Positions 18,628 to 26,051 of a stretch of 64,000 nt of DNA are shown here, piece by piece (positions within the stretch are counted from its first letter, which is position 1; each line of letters begins with the position of its first letter). The notes below the pieces were generated by a model. It saw only the letters and a program-made list of their open reading frames with translations, was not told where the DNA came from and did no database searches. The translations under genes and the position numbers were made by a program. Location of the stretch: the NCBI GenBank assembly GCA_016192135.1, contig JACPUR010000023.1, positions 44,084 to 108,083 on the forward strand, written 5' to 3'. Source of the DNA: Candidatus Tectomicrobia bacterium (GTDB lineage Bacteria; UBA8248).

Positions 18628-18660
18628 CCCCCGGCACCCGCCCGCCACGGAGGTTTGCGC

Positions 18661-19851
18661 GTGGACGCCCTGGAGCGCGCAAAGAAAAACGCCGTCGACT
18701 GCGTGGACAGCCTCGCGGGCGACCTCTGGACGCTCTCCCGGGAGATCCACCGGGACCCGGAACCGAGCCTCCAGGAGCACCGCGCCTGCCGCCGCCTCTG
18801 CGCCTTCCTCGAGGGCCAGGGCTTCGAGGTCCGAAAAGGGGTGGGCCGGCTTCCGACCGCCTTCGAGGCCCGCCGCCCCGCCCGGCGCGGGCGCCCGGCC
18901 GTCTCCTTCCTCTCGGAATACGACGCCCTGCCGGGCCTGGGCCACGCCTGCGGGCACAACGTCATCGGAGTGGCGAGCGCCGGGGCGGGGGCCGCGCTGG
19001 CCCGGGCCGTGGGGCCGGAGGCGGGGGCGGTGGTGGTGACCGGCACCCCGGCCGAGGAGGCGGGCGGAGGTAAGGTTTTCCTCGCGAAACAAGGCCTTTT
19101 CCGGGGGCTGGACGCCGTGATGATGTTCCACCCGGCGGGAGAAACCCGGGCGGAGGTGAACTTCCTGGCCTTGAACGAGCTGCGCTTCCACTTCACCGGG
19201 CGGGCCGCGCACGCCTCGGCCTCCCCGGAAAGAGGCATCAACGCCCTGGACGCCGTCCTGGCCACCTTCCAGGCCGTCGCCGCCCTGCGCCAGCACATCC
19301 CCCCGGAGGACCGCGTGCACGGCGTCATCACCGAGGGAGGGGAGGCCCCGAACATCGTCCCGGCCCGCGCCTCGGCCTGGTTCTACGTCCGGAGCACGAC
19401 CCCCGGGGGGGTGAAGGCCCTCGCCCGGCGGGTGGAGGACTGCGCCCGGGGGGCCGCCCGGGCCACCGGCGCCCGGCTGCGCATCTGGCGCAATCCCGTC
19501 GCCTACGCCCCGATGCGCGTCAACCGCTCCCTCGCCTCTCTCTTCCGCGAGAACCTCCGCCGGCTCGGGGTGCGCGAGCCCGACCCGCTGCCGCCCCTGG
19601 CCATGGGCTCATCCGACGTGGGCAACGTGAGCCAGGCGGCGCCCACCATCCATCCCGAGATCCAGATGGTGCCGGCCGGCGTCTCGGCCCACACCCCGGC
19701 CTTCGCCCGCGCGGCCGGGGGAGCGCCCGGCCGCAAGGCCCTCCTCCTGGGCGCCAAGGCGCTCGCCATGACGGGCGCCGACATCCTCCTGAACGCGAAG
19801 GCCCGCTCCCGGGTGCAGGCCGAGTTCCAGGCCGCCGGGAGGAGGCGATGA
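18661..19851 (+). CDS. M20-family amidohydrolase (AbgB/aminoacylase type)
   Basis: A 396-residue zinc peptidase-like amidohydrolase. Metal-site motifs GHACGHNVIG, GTPAEEAGGGK and the MMFHPAG loop place it with AbgB, IAA-amino-acid hydrolases and similar N-acyl amino acid amidohydrolases. The dimerisation domain begins at the FHFTGRAAHASASPERGINA motif. Start GTG at 18661 follows GGAGG at 8 bases. Its end overlaps the transglycosylase gene (ATGA), so it belongs to a wall-turnover operon and might act on a peptide or amide released from the wall; that is inference. Confidence 0.88.
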   Translation: MDALERAKKNAVDCVDSLAGDLWTLSREIHRDPEPSLQEHRACRRLCAFLEGQGFEVRKGVGRLPTAFEARRPARRGRPAVSFLSEYDALPGLGHACGHNVIGVASAGAGAALARAVGPEAGAVVVTGTPAEEAGGGKVFLAKQGLFRGLDAVMMFHPAGETRAEVNFLALNELRFHFTGRAAHASASPERGINALDAVLATFQAVAALRQHIPPEDRVHGVITEGGEAPNIVPARASAWFYVRSTTPGGVKALARRVEDCARGAARATGARLRIWRNPVAYAPMRVNRSLASLFRENLRRLGVREPDPLPPLAMGSSDVGNVSQAAPTIHPEIQMVPAGVSAHTPAFARAAGGAPGRKALLLGAKALAMTGADILLNAKARSRVQAEFQAAGRRR

Positions 19852-22067
19852 GGCGCCCCGCCCTCCTCCTCGCGGGGCTGCTCCTGGCCGCCGGCCCGGC
19901 GCTCGCCGCCCCTTCCAAGCCCGCCCCGCCCAAGCTCTCCGCCGCGCCCGCCTCCCCGCCTCACGTCGTGCCCATGCCGGAGGGGGTACGTTCGGCGGCG
20001 GAGCGCGAGGACCTCCCCGCGCTGCTGCGGGCGCTGGAGTCCATCCCGGACGGCCCGGACGGCCGCCGCGCCTTCCTCGAGGGCTACGCCCATCTCCAGG
20101 CGGGGCGGCCGGAGGAGGCCATCCCCCGGCTGCGCCGGGCGCTCGAGCGGGCCCCCGACCTCAAGAGCCACGCCCTCTACTTCCTGGCCCTCGCGGCGGA
20201 GAAGCGCAAGGACGATGAGGCCGCCCGCAGTGCCCTCGAGGAGCTCCTGAAGGCCGACCCCAGCCACCCGCACGCGCCCCAGGCGCACGAAACCCTCGCC
20301 CGCCTCGCCCTCCGGCGCGCGGCGCCCCGCGAGGCGGCGAAATGGCTGTGGGGCCTCCTCCGCCTCTACCCGAACCACGAGCGGGCGGACGCCCATCTCG
20401 CGCTCCTCGCCCAGGCCCTGGAGGAGGCGGGCGACCCGCGCGAGGCGGCGCTCGCCTGGCGGCGGCTTTGGCTGGACCTCCCCGAGAGCCCGCTCTCGGC
20501 CCAGGCGATCGGGCGCGCGGAGGGCCTGGCCCTCCTGGCCAAGCCGCCGCTCCCCCCCCTTCAGGCCCCGGACCACTACCTGCGCGCCCGCCGCCTCCAG
20601 CGGCTCCACCGCCACCGCGAGGCCCTCGAGGCCTACCGCGAGCTGGACCGCCGGTTCCCGGGTTCCCCCTACGCGGGACAGGTCCGGCACCGCATGGCCA
20701 TCGCGCTCTACTCCCTCCGGCGCACCGCGGAGGCCCGCATCGCGCTCGAGGAGGCGGTGCGCAGCGCGCCCCCGGCCTCGCCCGCCCGGGCCGAGGCCCG
20801 CTACCACCTCATGCGCAATCACCTTCGGGCTGACGACAAACTCGCCTTCGAGGAGGACGCCAAGCTTCTCCTCCAGGAGAGCCCGAACTCCCCCTGGGCG
20901 GCCCGGGGGCTGAACCTCCTCGCCCACGTGCACGGCGACGACGGCGAGCGCGACCTCGCGGCGAAGTACTTCGAGCAGCTCATCCGCCAGTACCCCGCCT
21001 CGCCGCTCGCGCCCAAGGCGCTGTGGCAGCTCTCCTGGGTGCGGTTCGAGGAGCGCGACGACGCGGCGGCCCTCAAGGGCTTCCAGGAGCTGGTCCGCCG
21101 CTACCCGGACCACCCGCTCGTCCCCTCGGCGCTCCACTGGTCGGGCGCGGCGTCGGAGCGCTCGGGCGAGCGCGACCGGGCGGTTCCCCACTACCGCGAC
21201 TGCGTGCGCCAGGGCCGCCACCAATACTACGGGCACCTCTGCCTGGAGGCTCTCGGGCGCCTGGCGCGCGAGGGGCTGACGGGCGCGGCCTCGCCGCCCC
21301 CGCCGGGCGAGGCGGGCTTCCGGGAGTGGAACGCCCCACCCGCCGGGCCCCTGGAGCCCGGGGCGCTCTCCCACTGGCGCGCGGCGGAGCTGCTCGCCTC
21401 GATGGGCCTCCATCACCTGGCGGGGGAGGAATACGAGCGGCTGGGCCCCTCGCCCTACTTCCGCTACCGGGCGGCGATGGCCTTCTCGCGCCGGGGGTTC
21501 CACGAGCGCGCGGCGCCGATCCTCCAGGGGCAGTTCCGCGGCGCCATCCGGACGGGGGGAGCGGACCTGCCGCCCGAGTTCTGGCGGGCGATCTTCCCCC
21601 TGCGGGCCGGGCCGGGGCAGGTGGACGGCGTCGACCCGCTCCTGGTCAACGCCATCATCAAGGCCGAGAGCTCCTTCGACCCCAGGGCCTTCTCCCCCGC
21701 CGGGGCGATGGGCCTCATGCAGCTCATGCCCGGGACGGGCCGCAGCCTCGCCCGGCGGGTCAAGCTCAGCCTCGCGTCGGACAGCCAGCTCTTCGACCCG
21801 GAGCTGAACGTGCGGCTGGGCTCCCTCTACCTCGCGGGGCTCGTCAAGGAGTTCGGCGGGGAGCTCGTCCCCGCGATCGCGAGCTACAACGCGGGCCGCA
21901 ACGTGGTGAGGCGCTGGTGGCAGAAGCGGGGGGACGAGCCGATGGCCGTCTTCATCGAGCGCATCCCCTACCAGGAGACGCGCGAGTACGTGAAGCGGGT
22001 CCTCGGCTACTACCGCGAGTATCGCCGCGTCTACGGCGTCGGCCGCGCCTCCGGCTCCCCCTCATGA
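19848..22067 (+). CDS. Slt70-like lytic murein transglycosylase with TPR superhelix
   Basis: A 739-residue periplasmic enzyme that cleaves peptidoglycan to 1,6-anhydromuropeptides. A Sec signal peptide (residues 1-20, ending ALAAP) is followed by many helical TPR-like repeats (about 40-560) and a C-terminal SLT domain (about 590-720). The catalytic Glu is in IIKAESSFDPRAFS near residue 606; GAMGLMQLMPGTG and IASYNAGRNVVRRW are intact. Overlapping stop-starts join it to the M20 gene before it and anmK after it, which fits wall-fragment release and recycling. Confidence 0.93.
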   Translation: MRRPALLLAGLLLAAGPALAAPSKPAPPKLSAAPASPPHVVPMPEGVRSAAEREDLPALLRALESIPDGPDGRRAFLEGYAHLQAGRPEEAIPRLRRALERAPDLKSHALYFLALAAEKRKDDEAARSALEELLKADPSHPHAPQAHETLARLALRRAAPREAAKWLWGLLRLYPNHERADAHLALLAQALEEAGDPREAALAWRRLWLDLPESPLSAQAIGRAEGLALLAKPPLPPLQAPDHYLRARRLQRLHRHREALEAYRELDRRFPGSPYAGQVRHRMAIALYSLRRTAEARIALEEAVRSAPPASPARAEARYHLMRNHLRADDKLAFEEDAKLLLQESPNSPWAARGLNLLAHVHGDDGERDLAAKYFEQLIRQYPASPLAPKALWQLSWVRFEERDDAAALKGFQELVRRYPDHPLVPSALHWSGAASERSGERDRAVPHYRDCVRQGRHQYYGHLCLEALGRLAREGLTGAASPPPPGEAGFREWNAPPAGPLEPGALSHWRAAELLASMGLHHLAGEEYERLGPSPYFRYRAAMAFSRRGFHERAAPILQGQFRGAIRTGGADLPPEFWRAIFPLRAGPGQVDGVDPLLVNAIIKAESSFDPRAFSPAGAMGLMQLMPGTGRSLARRVKLSLASDSQLFDPELNVRLGSLYLAGLVKEFGGELVPAIASYNAGRNVVRRWWQKRGDEPMAVFIERIPYQETREYVKRVLGYYREYRRVYGVGRASGSPS

Positions 22068-23245
22068 GGGAATCCCCGCACACCCTGGGCGTCGGCCTCA
22101 TGTCGGGGACCTCGGCCGACGGCGTGGACGCCGCCCTGGTCAAGATCGCGGCGGGGAAGGCCGAGCTCGCCCACTTCCATTCCGCGCCCTACCCGCCCCG
22201 CCTGCGCGAGCGCATCCTGCGCGCGGCGGGGGAGCCGGGGGCCTCGACGGCCGAGATCTGCTCCCTCCACCGCGAGATCGGCGAGGCCTTCGCCCGGGCG
22301 GCGCTCGAGCTGCTCGCGGCGGCGGGGGTCGTCTTCCACCGCGTGGGATTCATCGGGAGCCACGGCCAGACCGTGCGCCACCTGCCCGAGGGAGGCGAAG
22401 GGGCGGACGGCCCCCTTCTCCCCTCCACCCTCCAGCTCGGGGACGCGGCCGTCATCGCCGAGCGCACGGGGCTGACCGTGGTGGCGGACTTCCGCGCCCG
22501 GGACGTGGCCGCCGGGGGCTCGGGCGCCCCGCTCACCCCCTGGGCCCACCGCTTCCTCTTCGAGCGGCCGGGCGCGCCCTGCGCCTTCCTCAACCTGGGC
22601 GGGATCTCGAACCTCACCTACATCCCGCCGGCGGGGCGGCCGGGGCTTTTCGGCTTCGATTGCGGGCCCGCCAACATGGCCATCGACGGCTACGTCGAGC
22701 GCTGGACCGGCGGGGCCGAGCGTTTCGACCGCGGGGGGGCCCTCGCCGCCCGGGGCCGGGTGGACGAGGAGGCCCTCGCCGCCCTGATGGCGCACCCCTT
22801 CCTCCACCTCCCTCCTCCCAAGAGCACGGGCCGGGAAACCTTCGGCGCCGCCTTCCTCGAGGGCGCGCTCGCCCGGCTCCGCAAGCGCGATTCCCCGCCG
22901 GACGAGATCGCCACCCTCACCGCCTTCTCGGCGGAGTGCGTGGCGCAGGCGGTCCGCCGGTTTTTGCCGAGGGAGGCTCCCCCCGCGGAGATAATCGTGG
23001 GCGGGGGCGGATATCAAAATGAGACGCTCCTGGGCCGCCTGCGCGAGCGCCTGGCGCCCATCCCGGTTCGATCGAGCGCGGAGCGGGGGGTGCCGCCCGG
23101 GGCGGTCGAGGCCGTGGCGTTCGCGCTCCTGGGCTGGGCGGCGCTGAAGGGGATTCCGGCCAACGTCCCGGCGGCGACAGGGGCGAAGCGCGAGGTCGTG
23201 CTGGGGCACATCACGCCGGGGGACCGGCTCCAGGCCGCTCCCTGA
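22064..23245 (+). CDS. anmK: anhydro-N-acetylmuramic acid kinase
   Basis: A 393-residue AnmK, which opens and phosphorylates 1,6-anhydroMurNAc to MurNAc-6-phosphate in peptidoglycan recycling. Motifs present: GLMSGTSADGVDAAL near the N-terminus, GSHGQTVRH, FLNLGGISNLTY, FDCGPANMAIDGY and the C-terminal IVGGGGYQNETL. Start ATG 22064 overlaps the transglycosylase stop. Direct coupling to a lytic transglycosylase, whose product is its substrate, supports the function strongly. Confidence 0.95.
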   Translation: MRESPHTLGVGLMSGTSADGVDAALVKIAAGKAELAHFHSAPYPPRLRERILRAAGEPGASTAEICSLHREIGEAFARAALELLAAAGVVFHRVGFIGSHGQTVRHLPEGGEGADGPLLPSTLQLGDAAVIAERTGLTVVADFRARDVAAGGSGAPLTPWAHRFLFERPGAPCAFLNLGGISNLTYIPPAGRPGLFGFDCGPANMAIDGYVERWTGGAERFDRGGALAARGRVDEEALAALMAHPFLHLPPPKSTGRETFGAAFLEGALARLRKRDSPPDEIATLTAFSAECVAQAVRRFLPREAPPAEIIVGGGGYQNETLLGRLRERLAPIPVRSSAERGVPPGAVEAVAFALLGWAALKGIPANVPAATGAKREVVLGHITPGDRLQAAP

Positions 23246-23328
23246 GCCTCCCGCAAAAAGTGAGGCGCCTTACAGCTCGAAACCCCGAATCTGGGGCATA
23301 ATACGGCATGGCCTCCCAAGGAGCCCGC

Positions 23329-24510
23329 ATGGACGCCCCCTTCCAGGACGAAGCCGTCTCCCTGACGCGCGAGCTCGTCCGGATCCCGAGCGAGAACCCG
23401 ACCGGAAGCGAGGCCCGCGTGGCGGACTGGCTGGAGGACTACCTGCGGGGGCTGGGCCTCCCGGTCGAGCGGGACCGCGTGGCCGAGGGGCGCGAGAACG
23501 TGGTGGCCGAGATCGCCGGAGAGGCCGCTCAGCCGGCGCTCGTCTTCCTGAACCACATGGACACCGTGCCCGCGGGCGAGGGCTGGACGCGCGATCCCTT
23601 CGCGGCGGAATGCGCCGAGGGCAGGCTCTGGGGCCGCGGGACATGCGACATGAAGGGCGGCCTCGCCGCCGCCCTCGTGGCGCTCAGGGGGCTCAAGAAA
23701 AAAGTGGACGCGGGCGCCCGCCCCCTGCGCACCGTGCGCTGCTGCCTGGTGGTGGACGAGGAGAGCCCCTGGATGCGGGGCGCCGCCGCCGCCATCGAGC
23801 GCGGGCGCATCGGCGCGCGCGACGTGGTGCTGGCCTGCGAGCCCACGCGCATGCGGCTCGTCACCGCCCAGAAGGGCGCGATGTGGTACGAGGTCCTGAT
23901 CTCGGGGCGGAGCGCCCACGCCTCGGTGCCGCACGCGGGGGCGGACGCCGTCCTCGCCGGCGCGCGGACGGTGCTGCGCCTCCACGCGGAGGCCGCCTCC
24001 CTGAAGGCGTCCGACCCGCTCCTCGGCCGGACGACGGTAGTGGCGAGCGTCGTCCAGGGGGGCCGCAAGACGAACATCGTGGCGGACCGCTGCCGCCTCG
24101 AGGCGGATGTGCGCTTCGTGCCGCCGCTGGGCGTCGCGGACGCGCGCGGGCTGGTCGAGCGCGCGGCGTGGGCCGCCTGCGCGGAGACGCCGGGGACCTC
24201 CGCCGAGGTGCGGGCCCTCTCGGTGGACCGGCCCCCCATCTTCTCCGACCTGGGGAGCGAGGGCGGCGCGATCCTCTCCCGCGCGCTGGCCGAGGCGGCA
24301 GGCGCCCCGCCCGAGCCGGCGGGCGTGAGCTACTACTCCGATGCCGGGCTGGCCGCCGCGCGGACGGGCAGCCGGCAGTGCTTCCTGCTGGGCCCGGGCA
24401 ACGTGGAGCAGGCCCACGGGCCGGATGAGTTCGTCGACATCGAGGAGCTGCGCCGGGCGGCGCGGGTCTTCGGGCGCCTGACGGAGCGCTTCGCCCTCGG
24501 CGGAGGATAA
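23329..24510 (+). CDS. M20-family deacylase/desuccinylase-like peptidase
   Basis: A 393-residue ArgE/DapE/ACY1-type di-zinc hydrolase. Metal-site motifs are FLNHMDTVPAGEGW, GRGTCDMKGGLAAAL and VVDEESPW, with a dimerisation domain beginning at SGRSAHASVPHAGADAV. The start at 23329 is preferred because AAGGAG lies seven bases before it; an ATG at 23308 would add seven residues. It follows anmK by 83 bases and precedes the CNB gene by 5 bases. The substrate, an N-acyl amino acid or dipeptide, is not defined. Confidence 0.88.
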   Translation: MDAPFQDEAVSLTRELVRIPSENPTGSEARVADWLEDYLRGLGLPVERDRVAEGRENVVAEIAGEAAQPALVFLNHMDTVPAGEGWTRDPFAAECAEGRLWGRGTCDMKGGLAAALVALRGLKKKVDAGARPLRTVRCCLVVDEESPWMRGAAAAIERGRIGARDVVLACEPTRMRLVTAQKGAMWYEVLISGRSAHASVPHAGADAVLAGARTVLRLHAEAASLKASDPLLGRTTVVASVVQGGRKTNIVADRCRLEADVRFVPPLGVADARGLVERAAWAACAETPGTSAEVRALSVDRPPIFSDLGSEGGAILSRALAEAAGAPPEPAGVSYYSDAGLAAARTGSRQCFLLGPGNVEQAHGPDEFVDIEELRRAARVFGRLTERFALGGG

Positions 24511-24515
24511 GGGAC

Positions 24516-25019
24516 ATGCCCGACGAACCCGGCCAGCAGCCCGCCTTCCAGAAGCTCACGTTCAAGAAGGAGGCCGTCCCACCCCAGCTCCAGGCCCTCA
24601 TCCGCAAGCTGCAGAAGACCTACCTCTTCTTCTCGGACATGCTCGAGGACGAGGTGGGCCAGTTCCTCAAGCTGTGCAAGCGGGAGACCTTCGAGGACGG
24701 CAAGAAAGTCTTCTCCCAGGGCGAGCTCGGCAACACCTTCTACCTTGTGGTGTCGGGAGAGGTGCGCATCATGGTGGAGAACACGGAAGTCGCCCGGCTA
24801 GGGCCGGGGCAGGTGTTCGGCGAGATGGCCATCCTGGAGGAAGCCCCCCGCAACGCGACCGCGCTGGCGCTGGGGAACACCCTCCTCTTCTCCATCTCCC
24901 GCAGCGTGCTGGCCACCCGGGCCCCGGTGCTGGGCTTCAAGGTGGTGGTCGGCATGGCGCGCCAGCTCTCCGTGAAACTCCGCGAGGCGAACGAGCTCAT
25001 CCGCAAGCAGGAAAAATAG
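24516..25019 (+). CDS. small cyclic nucleotide-binding domain protein
   Basis: A 167-residue protein consisting essentially of one cNMP-binding fold (about residues 38-150). The strand GKKVFSQGELGNTFYLVVSG and the phosphate-binding cassette FGEMAILEEAPRNATALA, with Glu and Arg present, suggest real nucleotide binding. No DNA-binding or kinase output domain follows; the C-terminus is a short helix. It begins five bases after the M20 gene. A similar protein is encoded 290 bases downstream. Likely a cyclic-nucleotide-responsive partner protein; the target is unknown. Confidence 0.85.
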   Translation: MPDEPGQQPAFQKLTFKKEAVPPQLQALIRKLQKTYLFFSDMLEDEVGQFLKLCKRETFEDGKKVFSQGELGNTFYLVVSGEVRIMVENTEVARLGPGQVFGEMAILEEAPRNATALALGNTLLFSISRSVLATRAPVLGFKVVVGMARQLSVKLREANELIRKQEK

Positions 25020-25024
25020 CCGGG

Positions 25025-25269
25025 CCGCCCGCGACGCCGGGCGCAGAAATCATCCCCGTTGAGCCCCGCTCCCCTCTCCCCTTGGGAGAGGGGCTGGGGG
25101 TGAGGGAGTGGAATCCCGTACCGCCGAATCTTCCCTCACCCCGGCCCTCTCCCGGAGGGAGAGGGAGGCCGAACTGGGAGGCGGCCAAGAGGGCCAGGCA
25201 ATTTGGCCTTAACGGCCCATCATTAGAGGCACCCCAGGGGAGCGAAAAACCGCCCGCGACGCCGGGCGC
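25025..25269. repeat. spacer bounded by 20-base direct repeats with a C/G-rich hairpin
   Basis: The gap between the two CNB genes is flanked by an identical 20-base sequence (CCGCCCGCGACGCCGGGCGC) at 25025-25044 and 25250-25269. Between them lies a repeat at about 25069-25166 with CCCTCTCCCCTTGGGAGAGG and CTCTCCCGGAGGGAGAG hairpins. The arrangement may mark a duplication or insertion event. Confidence 0.65.
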
Positions 25270-25306
25270 GCCCTCTCCCTTTTTTCCCCTTTGGAGGCTT
25301 CATCCC

Positions 25307-25831
25307 ATGCAGGCGCCCAAGCCGGCCCAGCCGGAGCCCCGCCCCCCGAACCCCGCCCTGGACGCCGCGCCGATCATGCGCGAGGGCGGGCCGAACATGG
25401 AAGGCCTGCTCGCGAAGCTCCGGGGCTCCTACTCCTTCTTCTCCGGCATGAGCCCGCAGGAGCTCGTGTGGTTCCTCCGGCTGTGCAGCCGGCGCTCCTA
25501 CGAGCCGGGCGACGTGATCTTCCAGGAGGGGGAGATGGGCGACTGCTTCTACCTCATCATCTTCGGGGAGGTCGCCATCAGCCGGGGAGGCGCCCCCATC
25601 GCCACACTCGACGACGGGAACTGCTTCGGAGAGATGGCGGTGCTGGAGAGCACCCCGAGGAACGCCACCGCCACGGCCGCGAAGAAGACTCTCGTCTTCT
25701 GCGTGGAGCGCGAGATATTGACGAACGTCTTCCCCTCGCTCGGCTTCAAGGTGGCGGCGAGCCTCGCGAGGGACCTCTCCCAGAAGCTGCGGGAGGCCGA
25801 CGATCGCCTGAAGGGCAAGCGGGAGGGGTGA
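25307..25831 (+). CDS. small cyclic nucleotide-binding domain protein, second copy
   Basis: A 174-residue paralogue of the preceding CNB protein. After a Pro-rich, poorly conserved N-terminus (about 25 residues), one cNMP-binding domain is visible: YSFFSGMSPQELVWFLRLC, GDVIFQEGEMGDCFYLIIFG and the cassette FGEMAVLESTPRNATATA. Both proteins share a C-terminal LSxKLREA helix. A GGAGG site precedes ATG 25307. No effector domain is present, so it may pair with its paralogue or regulate another protein. Confidence 0.85.
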   Translation: MQAPKPAQPEPRPPNPALDAAPIMREGGPNMEGLLAKLRGSYSFFSGMSPQELVWFLRLCSRRSYEPGDVIFQEGEMGDCFYLIIFGEVAISRGGAPIATLDDGNCFGEMAVLESTPRNATATAAKKTLVFCVEREILTNVFPSLGFKVAASLARDLSQKLREADDRLKGKREG

Positions 25832-25858
25832 GGGGGTGTCTGCCGCCAGCGAGAATCT

Positions 25859-26008
25859 GTACGGGCGGGTTTGAAACCCGCCCCTGCGAAGGGACATCGC
25901 CGGCCGCTTCCGTAGGGGCGTTCCATGGAACGCCCCTACCTTTTTGGCGTCCTGCGTTCTGCGCCCCCACGAAGCCCTCACCCCGGCCCTCTCCCAGGGG
26001 GTGAGGGA
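25859..26008. repeat. GTAGGGGC palindromes plus C/G-rich hairpin
   Basis: Palindromes at 25859-25887 (core GGTTTGAAACC) and 25912-25939 (core TTCCATGGAA), then at about 25976-26008 a CCCTCACCCCGGCCCTCTCC/GGGGGTGAGGGA hairpin of the second repeat type. They fill the gap between the convergent CNB and TPR genes. Confidence 0.75.
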
Positions 26009-26051
26009 GAACAGAAGAGGCGGCAGGTCCCGCCTCGCTTGACCCCTCCCC

